A DNA stretch of 29,070 nucleotides, taken from Actinomyces sp. GTDB lineage: Bacteria; Actinomycetota; Actinomycetes; Actinomycetales; Actinomycetaceae. Below the pieces are notes generated by a model. That model saw only the letters and a list, made by a program, of their open reading frames with translations, made no database searches and was not told where the DNA came from. Below are positions 9,089-18,396 of this stretch, in pieces (position 1 is the stretch's first letter; every line of letters starts with the position of its first letter). Location: NCBI GenBank assembly GCA_018375675.1, contig JAHACW010000027.1, positions 1 to 29,070 of the forward strand, in the 5' to 3' direction. The translations under genes were made by a program, and so were the position numbers.

Positions 9089-11284
9089 TCAGTGCACCTG
9101 CGAGGCCGGCACCAGCCACACGGCGCCCAGCGGCGGCACGCGCAGCGACGCGGAGACCGGGCGGCCGTTCCACGGGGTGTCCTCGGCGATGATTGTGCCG
9201 ACGTTGACGACGCCCGAGCCGCCGAATTCCTCGGAGTCGGTGTTCAGGATCTCGACCCACTCGCCGCCGAAGGGCAGGCCCACGCGGTAGCCCTCGTGCG
9301 GGTTGCCGGCGAAGTTCGAGATGCACACGACGACCTCGCGGTTGCCCGCATCGTCCGAACCCTTACGCAGGTAGGAGATGAGGTTGTGGTCGCCGTCCGA
9401 GGCGTCGATCCACTCGAAGCCCGTGTAGTCGTCGTCCCACATGGCGGGGGAGGACGCGTAGATCTTGTTGAGGCGCTCCACCAGAGCGGCGACGCCGGCG
9501 TGGCCCTCCTGATCCAGCAGCCACCAGTCGAGGGAGTAGGACTCGTTCCACTCCTGCTCCTGGGCGATCTCCTGGCCCATGAAGAGGAGCTGCTTGCCCG
9601 GGTGGCTCCACTGGTAGGCGTACAGCGAACGCAGGCCCGCGAGGCGCTGCCACTTGTCGCCGGGCATCTTCGAGATGAGCGAGCCCTTGCCGTGCACAAC
9701 CTCGTCGTGCGACAGCGGCAGCACGTAGTTCTCTGAGAAGGCGTAGACCAGCGAGAAGGTGAGCTCGCCGTGGTGCCAGCGGCGGTTGACCGGATCCTCG
9801 CTCAGGTAGCGCAGGGTGTCGTTCATCCAGCCCATGTTCCACTTCATGCCGTAGCCGAGGCCGCCGCCGGAAGTCGGGGCGGTCACGCCGGGCCATGCCG
9901 TGGACTCCTCGGCGATCATGATGATGCCGGGGTGACGACGGTACGCGGTCGCGTTGGCTTCCTGGATGAACTCGATGGCCTCCAGGTTCTCGCGGCCACC
10001 GTACTGGTTGGGACGCCACTGGCCGTCCTTGCGCGAGTAATCCAGGTACAGCATCGAGGCCACGGCGTCGACGCGCAGGCCGTCGATGTGGAAGTCCTCG
10101 AGCCAGTACAGGGCGTTGGCGACCAGGAAGTTACGCACCTCGCGGCGGCCGAAGTTGAAGACGTAGGTGCCCCAGTCGGGGTGCTCGCCGCGCAGCGGGT
10201 CCGGGTCCTCGTACAGCGGGGTGCCGTCGAAGCGAGCCAGCGCGAAGTCATCCTTGGGGAAGTGGGCGGGGACCCAGTCCAGGATGACGCCGATGCCCTC
10301 GCGGTGGAAAGCGTCCACCAGGTAGCGGAAGTCGTCCGGGGTGCCGTAGCGCGAGGAGGGCGCGTAGTAGGAGGTCACCTGGTAGCCCCACGAGCCACCG
10401 AAGGGGTGCTCGGCCAGCGGCATGAACTCCACGTGCGTGAAGCCCATCTGCTTGACGTAGGGGACCAGCTCGTCGGCCAGCTCGCGGTAGCCCAGGCCCT
10501 GACGCCAGGAGCCCGCGTGGACCTCGTAGATGGACATCGGGCCGTCGTGGACGTTGCGCTCACGGCGCGCCTGCATCCACTCCTGGTCGCTCCACTCGTG
10601 GAAGTAGTCGGTGACGACCGAGGCCGTGGCCGGGGGAATCTCGGTGGCGCGGGCCACCGGGTCGGCCTTCTCGAACCAGTTGCCGCCGGGGCCCTGGATC
10701 TCGAACTTGTAGCGGGCGCCAACGCCGACCTCGGGAACGAAGATCTCCCACACGCCGGATGAACCCAGCGAACGCATGGAGGTCTGCGTGCCGTCCCAGT
10801 AGTTGAACTCGCCGACGACGCGCACGGCGCGGGCGTTGGGGGCCCACACGGCGAATGCGGTACCGGTGGTCTCACCCAGCTCGTCGGTGTAGGTCTTCAC
10901 GTGCGCGCCCAGAACCTTCCACAGGTCCTCATGGCGGCCCTCGGAGATCAGGTAGGTGTCCATCTCGCCCAGGGTCGGCAGGTAACGGTAGGGATCGTCG
11001 CGCACGATCGTGTCCTCGCCATAGGTGACGGACACGCGGTAGGCGGTGATCTCCTTGCCGGGCAGGGCCGCGACCCAGATGCCGCCGCGCTCGTGCGTCG
11101 CAGCGTAGGCGCCGGTGGGGGTGATGATGTCGACCGCGTCGGCCAGGTGCGCGACGACTCGGATGGTGACACCGTCGTCACCGAGGTGGGCGCCCAGCAC
11201 AGAGTGGGGCGAGTAGTAGGAGCCTGAGGCAACGGCGTCGAGAATGTCGTCATTGACCGGGATCGGCGTAAGTTCGAAGCTCAT
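9089..11284 (-). CDS. glgB: 1,4-alpha-glucan branching enzyme
   Basis: Cytoplasmic GH13 enzyme that cuts alpha-1,4 chains and re-attaches them as alpha-1,6 branches in glycogen. The full-length 731-residue product carries an N-terminal beta domain with the CBM48-like stretch [22 protein letters not shown] (142-164), followed by the catalytic barrel. Visible catalytic residues are D406 (nucleophile, [10 protein letters not shown]), E459 (acid/base, MIAEESTAW) and D527 ([12 protein letters not shown]), within one residue of the E. coli numbering. ATG at 11284 is preceded by AAGGAAC at good spacing. It lies 164 bp downstream of glgE on the same strand but has its own candidate promoter (TAGACT at 11336-11341, minus) and a leader hairpin, so it may be expressed independently of glgE. 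Confidence 0.97.
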   Translation of the reverse strand: MSFELTPIPVNDDILDAVASGSYYSPHSVLGAHLGDDGVTIRVVAHLADAVDIITPTGAYAATHERGGIWVAALPGKEITAYRVSVTYGEDTIVRDDPYRYLPTLGEMDTYLISEGRHEDLWKVLGAHVKTYTDELGETTGTAFAVWAPNARAVRVVGEFNYWDGTQTSMRSLGSSGVWEIFVPEVGVGARYKFEIQGPGGNWFEKADPVARATEIPPATASVVTDYFHEWSDQEWMQARRERNVHDGPMSIYEVHAGSWRQGLGYRELADELVPYVKQMGFTHVEFMPLAEHPFGGSWGYQVTSYYAPSSRYGTPDDFRYLVDAFHREGIGVILDWVPAHFPKDDFALARFDGTPLYEDPDPLRGEHPDWGTYVFNFGRREVRNFLVANALYWLEDFHIDGLRVDAVASMLYLDYSRKDGQWRPNQYGGRENLEAIEFIQEANATAYRRHPGIIMIAEESTAWPGVTAPTSGGGLGYGMKWNMGWMNDTLRYLSEDPVNRRWHHGELTFSLVYAFSENYVLPLSHDEVVHGKGSLISKMPGDKWQRLAGLRSLYAYQWSHPGKQLLFMGQEIAQEQEWNESYSLDWWLLDQEGHAGVAALVERLNKIYASSPAMWDDDYTGFEWIDASDGDHNLISYLRKGSDDAGNREVVVCISNFAGNPHEGYRVGLPFGGEWVEILNTDSEEFGGSGVVNVGTIIAEDTPWNGRPVSASLRVPPLGAVWLVPASQVH

Positions 11285-11306
11285 GGATGTTCCTTACTCC
11301 AGAAGG

Positions 11307-11341
11307 GTGAACCGCTCAGTTCACTGGTGTTGATTAGTCTA
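11307..11341 (-). promoter_or_regulatory. candidate glgB promoter and leader hairpin
   Basis: On the minus strand TAGACT (11336-11341) looks like a -10, the same hexamer found before tRNA-Leu and bcp. Downstream in the leader, GTGAAC and GTTCAC (11307-11312 and 11319-11324) form a 6-bp stem with a six-base loop before the ribosome binding site. No good -35 was seen. Confidence 0.4.
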
Positions 11342-11406
11342 ACGTCTGACCGGCAAAAAAGGGAGCCGGGTCTCATATTGGCGGGGGTTATGGAGGGGTG
11401 TCGTGC

Positions 11407-11436
11407 GCCCGGCGCGGTGACGTGGTAGCGCCGGGC
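11407..11436 (-). terminator. hairpin just after glgE
   Basis: GCCCGGCGC (11407-11415) pairs with GCGCCGGGC (11428-11436), with extra pairs outside one mismatch. It sits 13 bases past the glgE stop. There is no T run on the minus strand, so termination may be partial or the structure may protect the transcript. Confidence 0.45.
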
Positions 11437-11448
11437 ACACGAGCCTCG

Positions 11449-13500
11449 TTAGGCCTGTGCCCAGGGCGAAGAGTGCGCGGGCTCGACCTTGAAGACGTGG
11501 CCGAGGCGCGTCACGGGGGACAGCGACACCCAGTTGGACGAGCCCCACACGTAGGAGCGTCCGTCCAGCTCGTCGACGACCGTAATGTGACCACCCGGGG
11601 TGGCCAGGCCCATCGCCTCCAGATCGAGCTCAACCGAGGCGTCCACGCCGTGGTGCGGATCCAGGGAGATCACGCAGATCACGGTGTCGGGTTTGCCGTC
11701 CGACGTGAACTTGCCGGGCATCTGACGGGAGAACGCGATGAGGCGATCCGAGGAGGTCGGGTGGATGCGGATCTGGTGGAGCTGGCGCAGCGCGGGGTGC
11801 TTGGCTCGCGCGGCGTTGAGCAGCGTGAACAGGCGCGAGATGCCGATCGGCTCGGCGTCCTCCCAGCGGCGCGGGCGGAACTCGTACTTCTCGTTGTCGT
11901 TGGGCTCCTGGTACGTGCCGCGCGGCTCGTTCTCCACGAATTCGTAGCCGGAGTAGATGCCCCACGTGGGCGCACCCAGCGCGGCCAGCATCGCGCGGAT
12001 CGCGAAGATCGCGGTGCCGCCGTCCCACATCTGCGGGGTGAGGATGTCGTGCGTTGTGGGCCAGAAGGCGGGGCGCATGAGGTGCGCCGTCTCTTCGGAG
12101 ACCTCACGCAGGTACTCTTCGATTTCCTCCTTGGCGGTCCTCCACGCGAAGTACGTGTAGGACTGGTCGAAGCCGATCGCGCCGAGTGTGCGCATCATGG
12201 CCGGGCGCGTAAAGGCCTCGGCCAGGAAGAGCGTGCCCGGGTACTGCGCCTTGATGTCGGCCAGCAGGCGCTCCCAGAAGGGGATGGGCTTCGTGTGCGG
12301 GTTGTCGACGCGGAAGATCGTCACGCCGTGGTTGATCCACAGCTCGATGACGTCGCGCACGGCCTGGTAGATGCCCTCCGGGTCGTTGTCGAAGTTCAGG
12401 GGGTAGATGTCCTGGTACTTCTTCGGCGGGTTCTCCGCGTAGGCGATGGTGCCGTCGGCGCGCGTCGTGAACCACTCGGGATGTTCCTTCACCCACGGGT
12501 GGTCGGGGGAGCACTGGAGGGCCAGATCGAGAGCGACCTCCAGACCGAGGCCTCGGGCGCGCTCAACGAAGCGGTCGAAGTCGGCAAAGTCGCCGAGCTC
12601 GGGGTGAATGGCGTCGTGGCCGCCCTCGGGGGAGCCGATGCCGTAGGGCGAACCCGGATCGCCGGGGGCGGCCTCCAGGGAGTTGTTCTTGCCCTTGCGG
12701 TGCGTCGTGCCGATCGGGTGGATCGGGGTCAGGTAGACGACATCGAAGCCCATGCCGGCGATGCGCGGCAGTTCGTTGGCGGCGCCCGCGAGCGTGCCGG
12801 AGACCCACGTGCCGTCCGGGCGCTGGAAGGCACCCGCGGAGCGCGGGAAGATCTCGTACCACGCGCCCGCCAGGGCCTTCGTGCGGGCCACGTCGAGCGG
12901 GTAGACGCGGGAGGAATCCAGCAGGTCACGCAGCGGGTGGTCGCGGAAGATGAGGCGGACTCGCGAGGAGATGCCTGCGGAGAGGCGCTGCTGGGCGGAA
13001 TGGCTCGTGTCGCGCAGGCGGCGCGCCGCGTCGGTCAGGACGTCAATGTCCGAGGCCGGGGGACGCTTCTGGGAGGGGTTGCCGTAGGCGGTGCCTTCGG
13101 CCGCGCGCTCCATGAGGAGGGCGCCCTCCTCGAGCATGAGCTCGACGTCGACGCCGGCGCCGACCTTTACCGTCGCGTCGTGGCGCCAGGTGGCGTAGGG
13201 GTCGGACCAGGAGTCGATGCGGAAGGACCAGGCGCCGGGGGTGTCGGCGGCGACCCAGGCCTCGTAGCGGTCCAGGCCGGGGGCAATGTCGACCATGCGG
13301 GTGCGGGAGTATTCACCTCCGTCCGGGCGCAGCAGGACGGCCTCGGCGGCGAATGCGTCGTGTCCTTCGCGGAAAACGGTCGCACGAATGGGGAAAGGCT
13401 CGCCTTCGGTCGCCTTGGCGGGAAGCGTGCCGTCTTCGATGACGGGGAACACTTCGATGATCGGGATACGGGGCAACAGTTTCTCGCTCACGGGACCCAC
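11449..13500 (-). CDS. glgE: alpha-1,4-glucan:maltose-1-phosphate maltosyltransferase
   Basis: GH13_3 enzyme that transfers maltosyl units from maltose-1-phosphate to the end of an alpha-1,4-glucan, the polymerising step of the GlgE pathway. The product is 683 residues: an N-terminal beta domain (RIPIIEVFPVIEDGTLPAKA), a helical region, then the barrel. D399 (TIFRVDNPHTKP) is the nucleophile, E428 (LFLAEAFTRP) the acid/base and D485 (TTHDILTPQ) the third acid, offset by five from Streptomyces GlgE. FPRS at 218-221 and PPKKYQDIYPLNFDND near 358-373 are typical. The start is uncertain: GTG 13500, or in-frame GTG at 13491, both with weak ribosome binding sites. The enzymes making maltose-1-phosphate (TreS/Pep2 or GlgM) are not in the window. 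Confidence 0.96.
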   Translation of the reverse strand: MGPVSEKLLPRIPIIEVFPVIEDGTLPAKATEGEPFPIRATVFREGHDAFAAEAVLLRPDGGEYSRTRMVDIAPGLDRYEAWVAADTPGAWSFRIDSWSDPYATWRHDATVKVGAGVDVELMLEEGALLMERAAEGTAYGNPSQKRPPASDIDVLTDAARRLRDTSHSAQQRLSAGISSRVRLIFRDHPLRDLLDSSRVYPLDVARTKALAGAWYEIFPRSAGAFQRPDGTWVSGTLAGAANELPRIAGMGFDVVYLTPIHPIGTTHRKGKNNSLEAAPGDPGSPYGIGSPEGGHDAIHPELGDFADFDRFVERARGLGLEVALDLALQCSPDHPWVKEHPEWFTTRADGTIAYAENPPKKYQDIYPLNFDNDPEGIYQAVRDVIELWINHGVTIFRVDNPHTKPIPFWERLLADIKAQYPGTLFLAEAFTRPAMMRTLGAIGFDQSYTYFAWRTAKEEIEEYLREVSEETAHLMRPAFWPTTHDILTPQMWDGGTAIFAIRAMLAALGAPTWGIYSGYEFVENEPRGTYQEPNDNEKYEFRPRRWEDAEPIGISRLFTLLNAARAKHPALRQLHQIRIHPTSSDRLIAFSRQMPGKFTSDGKPDTVICVISLDPHHGVDASVELDLEAMGLATPGGHITVVDELDGRSYVWGSSNWVSLSPVTRLGHVFKVEPAHSSPWAQA

Positions 13501-13547
13501 AGTAGCCTATGGATGCGCGCCCGTGAAAGTCAGGCCCACGCCTCGGC

Positions 13548-13605
13548 ATCGGAGACGATGTCCATATGATCTGTCAAGATTTTAACTGTCGCTTGAAAGC
13601 GCAAA
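13548..13605 (-). promoter_or_regulatory. AT-rich glgE upstream region with promoter-like and operator-like words
   Basis: On the minus strand a perfect -35 word TTGACA lies at 13572-13577, but the -10 after it is poor (TCCGAT-like near 13548). TAAAAT (13579-13584) is a -10-like alternative. CGCTT-GA-AAGCG (13590-13601) is a LacI-operator-like dyad. The exact promoter cannot be fixed from sequence alone. Confidence 0.35.
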
Positions 13606-13620
13606 ATTCCAACAGAAACA

Positions 13621-13660
13621 ACGGAGGGTAGTCCCTGGATGTCCAGGAACTACCCTCCGT
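13621..13660 (-). terminator. intrinsic terminator of the glgX-trpS-72aa unit
   Basis: ACGGAGGGTAGT (13621-13632) pairs perfectly with ACTACCCTCCGT (13649-13660), and an inner 5-bp stem (CCTGG/CCAGG) extends the hairpin. On the minus strand it is followed by T-rich sequence (TTGTTTCTGTT, then AATTTT). It separates the 72-aa gene from glgE. Confidence 0.85.
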
Positions 13661-13711
13661 CTGTGAACGAGATGCTCAGCTGCCGCTGTTGAGCGCTGCG
13701 ACGATCGCCAC

Positions 13712-13930
13712 TCAGGACAAGATGCGGAAGAAGAACGTCACCACGAGGGCGATGAGAGACCATATGAGCGCGGCGCGCGCGAAGTTACGCTTCGACGGCG
13801 CGGCGCTGGAGCCGAAGGCGAGCACCAGTAGGTAGATGACGCCGATCACTGGGATGCCGCACACGAAGAGGGTGAGCATCCACGAGCCGACGGACTCGTC
13901 GGGATATTCGGTGTATTCGTCGTAGGCCAT
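13712..13930 (-). CDS. small two-TM membrane protein
   Basis: A 72-residue protein with an acidic, Tyr-rich N-terminus (MAYDEYTEYPDESVGSWM), a first membrane segment (about 18-40, LTLFVCGIPVIGVIYLLVLAF), a short basic loop (SSAAPSKRNFAR) and a second segment (about 53-70, ALIWSLIALVVTFFF). The loop charges suggest both termini outside. It resembles small membrane proteins of unknown function seen in Actinobacteria and Firmicutes. ATG 13930 follows GGAGAC at correct spacing. The frame continues upstream into trpS, but that part has no coding character. It is 31 bp downstream of trpS and ends before a strong terminator, so it is the last gene of that unit. Confidence 0.8.
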   Translation of the reverse strand: MAYDEYTEYPDESVGSWMLTLFVCGIPVIGVIYLLVLAFGSSAAPSKRNFARAALIWSLIALVVTFFFRILS

Positions 13931-13961
13931 AGTTGTCTCCAATGATGTAGTGAGTGATGGG

Positions 13962-15062
13962 TTAGTAGACCATCTGCATGGCGGTGCGAACCTCGGACAG
14001 GGTCTGATCAGCCTGTTCGCCCGCGCGCTCGTTGCCGGCGTGCAGGATGGACAGCAGGTAGTCCTCGTTCGCGATGAGCTCGGCGCGGCGAGACCGCAGG
14101 GGAGCGAGCATCTCATTGAGGGACTCGGTGACGAGGGACTTGAGCATGCCGGCACCCGAGTCCCCGATGCGGTCCGCGATCACCTCGGGGGCCTCTCCGG
14201 TGGCCAGGGAGGCCAGCATGAGGAGGTTGGAGACCTCGGGGCGCCCCTCGGGATCGAAGGTGATGCGGCGCTCGGCGTCGGTCTTCGCCTTCTTGAGGAT
14301 CTTTGCGGTCTCGTCCGCGGTCATACGAAGCTCGATCGTATTGCCGCGCGACTTCGACATCTTCTGGCCGTCCGTGCCCAGCAGCAGCGGGACCTCGGAG
14401 AGGAGGGCCTCGGGGCGGGGGAACACGGGGCGCTCGGGGGTGGCGCGGCCGTAGCGCTTGTCGAAGCGCTGGGCGATGAGGCGAGCCTGCTCCAGGTGCG
14501 GGAGCTGGTCCTGGCCCACGGGCACGATGTTCGCCTTGCAGAAGAGGATATCAGCTGCCTGGTGGACCGGGTAGGTCAGCATGAGGCCCGTCATGGCGCG
14601 GCCCTCGGTCGCCTCCAGCTCAGCCTTCACGGTCGGGTTGCGGTGTAGCTCCGACTCGGTGACCAGGGAGAGGAAGGGCAGCATCAGCTGGTTGAGGGCC
14701 GGGACCGCCGAGTGGTTGAAGATCGTGGAGCGCTCGGGGTCGATGCCCGCGGCCAGGTAGTCGGCGACGAGGCCGAGGACGCGCTCACGGATCGGGCCCA
14801 CGCCGTCGCGGTCGGTGATCACCTGGTAGTCGGCGACCAGAACCCAGGTCTCAACCCCGCGGTTCTGCAGCAGCACGCGGTTACGCAGCGTGCCGAAGTA
14901 GTGGCCGAGGTGCAGATGTCCCGTCGGACGGTCGCCCGTGAGAATCCGGAAACGCGAGGGGTCCTGGTCGATCGCCAGGTCGATCTCGGCGCTGCGGGCC
15001 TTCGAACGGGCCAGCGAGGCATCGGAGGTTGCGGTTTCCAGGGCATCTTCACTGCGAGTCAT
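13962..15062 (-). CDS. trpS: tryptophan--tRNA ligase
   Basis: Class I aminoacyl-tRNA synthetase charging tRNA-Trp with tryptophan in the cytoplasm. The 366-residue product shows the nucleotide-binding pair: HLGH (51-54, in DRPTGHLHLGHYFG) as the HIGH motif and KMSKS in LLLGTDGQKMSKSRGN. AMTGLMLTYPVHQAADIL and VPVGQDQLPHLEQARLIAQRF are typical of TrpRS. An N-terminal extension of about 35 residues precedes the core, so a later start cannot be excluded. It lies between glgX (47 bp upstream) and the 72-aa membrane gene. No tryptophan-responsive T-box or leader is visible in the 47-bp gap, so it is probably carried on the glgX transcript. No functional link to glycogen is implied. Confidence 0.95.
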   Translation of the reverse strand: MTRSEDALETATSDASLARSKARSAEIDLAIDQDPSRFRILTGDRPTGHLHLGHYFGTLRNRVLLQNRGVETWVLVADYQVITDRDGVGPIRERVLGLVADYLAAGIDPERSTIFNHSAVPALNQLMLPFLSLVTESELHRNPTVKAELEATEGRAMTGLMLTYPVHQAADILFCKANIVPVGQDQLPHLEQARLIAQRFDKRYGRATPERPVFPRPEALLSEVPLLLGTDGQKMSKSRGNTIELRMTADETAKILKKAKTDAERRITFDPEGRPEVSNLLMLASLATGEAPEVIADRIGDSGAGMLKSLVTESLNEMLAPLRSRRAELIANEDYLLSILHAGNERAGEQADQTLSEVRTAMQMVY

Positions 15063-15109
15063 GCGTGAATCCTATCCAATGTGTGAGTGACGGGGGAATG
15101 GAAGAGGGG

Positions 15110-17398
15110 TCAGCTCTCGGGCTGGAACGCCACGTCGGAGAGCAGGATGGTGACGGAGAGGGGCTCGATTGTCAGCGTCGAACGCGGGGTCACGTGCTCG
15201 ACCTCGAGGGAGAGCTCGGCAGGGTTGAGGGTGGAGCCGACGCCGCCGTCTGCAGGAGTGGCCCACACGGTCGAGTAGGCGACAAGCCAGTCCAGGTCGT
15301 GGCCTGCGGGCAGGGTGACCTCGGCGCTGTCCAGGTTCGCGTTGATGATGATGAGCGCGTCGCGGTCACCCCACGTCACGCCCGAGCGCAGCATTTGGAA
15401 CGTGCGGTGGCGCCAGTCCGTCCAGCCGTAGTCCGGCATGGGTGTGCCCTGGGTGGTGTACCAGGACAGGTCGGCGATCGTGTCACCGTTGCGAGGGCTG
15501 CCGGTCGCGAAACGGTCGGGACGCAGAACCGGGTGGGCCTTGCGCAGGGCGATCAGCCACGAGACAGCATCAATCTGCGCGTGCTGACTCTCGGCCAGCT
15601 CCCAGTCGACCCAGGAGATCGGGTCGTCCTGGCAGTAGGCGTTGTTGTTGCCGTACTGGGTGCGGCCGAACTCGTCGCCGCCCGTCAGCATCGGTGTACC
15701 CGAAGAGACGAACATGGTGGCCAGAATGTTGCGCTGGGAGCGCGCCCGCAGGTCAGCGATCGTCATGTCGGAGAGAATCGCGTAGGGGGTGTCGGCGCTC
15801 GGGTGCGTGCCGTTCGAAGCAAGCGTTCCCTCCACGCCGTGGTTCCACGAGCGGTTGTCATCCGACCCGTCCCGGTTGTTCTCCAGGTTTGCCGTGTTGT
15901 GCTTGCGGTCGTAGGCGGTCAGATCCGCGAGCGTGAAGCCGTCGTGGGCGGTCACGAAGTTGATCGACGCGCGGGGGCCGCGCAGACGGCCCAGGCCGTG
16001 TTCGAAGACGTCCTGGGAGCCGGACAGGCGGGTCGCGAGATCGTTGGGACCGGAGACGATATGGCCCGAGGCCTGGGCGCGCACGTCCGCGAGCCAGAAG
16101 TTGCGCAGGGCGCCACGGTAGTGGTCGTTCCACTCGGAGAAGGGGACGGGGAAGTTACCCGTCTGCCAGCCGCCCGGACCCACGTCCCACGGCTCGGCGA
16201 TCAGCTTCGAGTGGGCCAGGACCTCGTCCGTCGCCATCGCGATGAGAAGCGGGTGCATGGGGCTGAAACCCGTCGAAAAACGGCCGAGCGTGGCCGCCAG
16301 ATCGAAGCGGAAGCCATCCACGCCCATCTCGCGCACCCAGTAGCGCAACGAGTCCATCACCATCTGGATGGACTTCGGATGATCCATGTTGACCGTGTTG
16401 CCCGTGCCGGTCACGTCGATCGTCTGGACCGGACGCGAGGAGGTGTGACGGTAGTACATGTCGGAGTCGAGGCCGCGCCAGGACAGGGACGGACCGGCGT
16501 CGCCGCCCTCGCACGTGTGGTTGTAGACGACGTCGAGGATGACCTCGATACCCGCCTGATGCAGGAGTGAGACCATGCCGCGGAACTCGTCGACGACCGC
16601 CTGGGCGCCGCGCTCGCGTGAGGCCTCGGTGGCGTAGGAGGGCTCGGGGGCGAAGAAGGAGAGGGTGGAGTAGCCCCAGTAGTTCGTCAGGCCTCGTTCG
16701 GTGAGGAAGGGCTCGTCGCACTTCGCATGGACGGGCAGTAGCTCGACGGCGGTGACGCCCAGGTCCTTCAGGTAGGACACGGAGGCCGGGTGAGCCAGGC
16801 CTGCGTAGGTGCCGCGCAGCTCCGCGGGCACGCCGGGCATGTTCTTCGTGAAGCCCTTGACGTGGATCTCGTAGATGACGGTGGTCTCCCACGGAACGTG
16901 AGGCTGCGGCGCGATCGGGAAGGAGGGCTCCACGACGACCGAGCGCGGCATATACGGCGCGGAGTCGAGGGGGGAGCGACGCAGGGGGTACTCGGAGGGG
17001 TAGAGGTCCTCATCCACGGAGTGCGCGTAGACCGCAGGCTTCATGTCCACCACGCCGTCGAGGCCTCGGCCGTAGGGGTCGAGGAGGAGCTTATGCGAGT
17101 TGTAGAACTTACCCCCGTCCGGATCCCAGGTGCCGTGCACGCGGAAACCGTAGCGGGTGCCCGCACCGTATCCGGGGATGTGACCATGCCAGATGCCGGT
17201 CTTCGGGCCGAGCAGTGCGAAGCGGGTCTCAGCCCCGGCCTCGTCGAAGATGCACATGTCCACGCCGGAGGCTGCCCTGGCGACCACGGCGACATCGAGA
17301 CCGTCGCCCGATGGGAAAACCCCCAGACGGGTGGGAACGGGATTAGGTTCGGTGACGCGCACGATGGGGACGCTGGACGAGCCGGAACGCTCGGACAT
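15110..17398 (-). CDS. glgX: glycogen debranching enzyme GlgX (GH13 isoamylase type)
   Basis: Cytoplasmic enzyme that hydrolyses alpha-1,6 branches left on glycogen after phosphorylase action. The 762-residue product has an N-terminal CBM48-like domain (LGVFPSGDGLDVAVVARAA; GTRYGFRVHGTWDPDGGKFYN), then the barrel with VIYEIHVKGFTK, D366 (nucleophile, DGFRFDLAATLGRF), E402 (LIAEPWDVGPGGW) and D486 (TAHDGFTLADL). GGDEFGRTQYGNNNAYCQDD is characteristic of the GlgX/TreX group. ATG 17398 has GAAAGAGG at 17408-17415 (minus). It is the first gene of the minus-strand unit glgX-trpS-72aa and is divergent from etfB. TreX-like roles are an alternative, but no trehalose genes are present. Confidence 0.95.
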   Translation of the reverse strand: MSERSGSSSVPIVRVTEPNPVPTRLGVFPSGDGLDVAVVARAASGVDMCIFDEAGAETRFALLGPKTGIWHGHIPGYGAGTRYGFRVHGTWDPDGGKFYNSHKLLLDPYGRGLDGVVDMKPAVYAHSVDEDLYPSEYPLRRSPLDSAPYMPRSVVVEPSFPIAPQPHVPWETTVIYEIHVKGFTKNMPGVPAELRGTYAGLAHPASVSYLKDLGVTAVELLPVHAKCDEPFLTERGLTNYWGYSTLSFFAPEPSYATEASRERGAQAVVDEFRGMVSLLHQAGIEVILDVVYNHTCEGGDAGPSLSWRGLDSDMYYRHTSSRPVQTIDVTGTGNTVNMDHPKSIQMVMDSLRYWVREMGVDGFRFDLAATLGRFSTGFSPMHPLLIAMATDEVLAHSKLIAEPWDVGPGGWQTGNFPVPFSEWNDHYRGALRNFWLADVRAQASGHIVSGPNDLATRLSGSQDVFEHGLGRLRGPRASINFVTAHDGFTLADLTAYDRKHNTANLENNRDGSDDNRSWNHGVEGTLASNGTHPSADTPYAILSDMTIADLRARSQRNILATMFVSSGTPMLTGGDEFGRTQYGNNNAYCQDDPISWVDWELAESQHAQIDAVSWLIALRKAHPVLRPDRFATGSPRNGDTIADLSWYTTQGTPMPDYGWTDWRHRTFQMLRSGVTWGDRDALIIINANLDSAEVTLPAGHDLDWLVAYSTVWATPADGGVGSTLNPAELSLEVEHVTPRSTLTIEPLSVTILLSDVAFQPES

Positions 17399-17591
17399 AT
17401 AAAAGTGCCTCTTTCTTAGAGTTTATTGGCTGCACCATAGCCTGATAGATGCAGCCATGATCCATCATACGTGACCGTTAATTAAGCGGTCGGATTAGGG
17501 GGCCAGCTGAGGGTATGAACAGCGGCACGCGCTGGTGAGGCAACCCTCATATATATGGGCGTGCTGCGCAGAATGTGGCACGCTAGAAGTC
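17399..17591. promoter_or_regulatory. divergent intergenic region glgX/etfB
   Basis: On the minus strand TATGAT (17464-17469) is a good -10 candidate for glgX, about 65 bases from its start. On the plus strand CATATATATG (17548-17557) is a 10-bp palindrome holding TATATA, a possible etfB -10. GACCG and CGGTC (17473-17477 and 17487-17491) flank TTAATTAA. No matching -35 was found for either side. Confidence 0.4.
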
Positions 17592-18395
17592 ATGAGAATT
17601 GTCGTGTGTGTGAAGCATGTCCCCGACATGCAGTCCGAACGCCGTTTTGAGGGCGGCCGCCTGGTGCGCGGTGAGGACGATGTGCTCAACGAACTGGACG
17701 AGAATGCCATCGAGGCAGCCGTTCAGCTCAAGGAATCCGAAGAGGATGCGGGTCGCGAGGCCGAGGTCGTCGCGCTGACGATGGGCCCCGAGGACGCTGA
17801 GGACTCCCTCATGCGTGCCCTGCAGATGGGCGCCGACCGTGCCTACATCGTTTCCGACGAGTTCCTGGAGGGCTCCGACGTCATCACGACCGCCTCCGTT
17901 CTGTCTGTCGCGATCGCGAAGATCGCGCAGGAGTGCGGCCCCGTCGACCTGGTGCTCACCGGCATGGCCTCGCTGGACGCGATGACCTCCATGCTGCCCG
18001 CTGCCCTGGCTGCCAAGGCACACATGCCGCTGCTGGGCCTGGCCCGCTCCCTGAGCGTCGAGGGCGGCGTCGTGACCATCGAACGCGCCGTCGACGGCTA
18101 CACCGAGACCGTGTGCGCCGCGTTGCCCGCCGTCGTCTCCGTGACCGACCAGATCAACGAGCCGCGTTACCCGGCCTTCGCCGCCATGAAGGCCGCCCGC
18201 AAGAAGCCGCTGGACCAGTGGGGCATCGACGACCTCGTCGAGGTTCCCGGTGGCGAGGCCCTCGTCATGCGCCGTGCGCTGACCGCCGTCACCCACGGCG
18301 AGGAGAAGACCCGCGATGGCTCCGGCACGATCATTCAGGACGCCGGCGAGGGCGGGCGCGCTCTGGCCGACTACATCCTTTCGGTGGTGAAGTGA
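17592..18395 (+). CDS. etfB: electron transfer flavoprotein subunit beta
   Basis: Beta subunit (FixA type) of the ETF heterodimer, a soluble FAD/AMP-binding carrier that takes electrons from dehydrogenases such as acyl-CoA dehydrogenases and passes them to a membrane oxidoreductase. The 267-residue product begins [12 protein letters not shown], the usual ETF-beta start, and continues with [16 protein letters not shown] and [29 protein letters not shown]. The AMP-binding style segment [17 protein letters not shown] and the conserved [20 protein letters not shown] follow. ATG 17592 is chosen from this N-terminus. The frame opens at 17535 and the ribosome binding site is weak. etfA follows one base after the stop. 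No dehydrogenase partner is in the window. Confidence 0.95.
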   Translation: MRIVVCVKHVPDMQSERRFEGGRLVRGEDDVLNELDENAIEAAVQLKESEEDAGREAEVVALTMGPEDAEDSLMRALQMGADRAYIVSDEFLEGSDVITTASVLSVAIAKIAQECGPVDLVLTGMASLDAMTSMLPAALAAKAHMPLLGLARSLSVEGGVVTIERAVDGYTETVCAALPAVVSVTDQINEPRYPAFAAMKAARKKPLDQWGIDDLVEVPGGEALVMRRALTAVTHGEEKTRDGSGTIIQDAGEGGRALADYILSVVK

Positions 18396-18396
18396 C

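Noticed and set aside
11398..13569. Long plus-strand frame of 723 codons opposite glgE
   Set aside because: It mirrors glgE on the minus strand; length comes from GC bias, and its product is low-complexity with no recognisable domain.
15063..15109. T-box or tryptophan leader before trpS
   Set aside because: The gap is only 47 bp and shows neither the T-box consensus nor a Trp-rich leader peptide.
15029..16570. Long plus-strand frame opposite glgX
   Set aside because: Antisense shadow of glgX, which has all catalytic motifs on the minus strand.
17473..17491. Stem GACCG/CGGTC around TTAATTAA between glgX and etfB
   Set aside because: Only five pairs; mentioned in the intergenic entry but not supportable as a separate operator.
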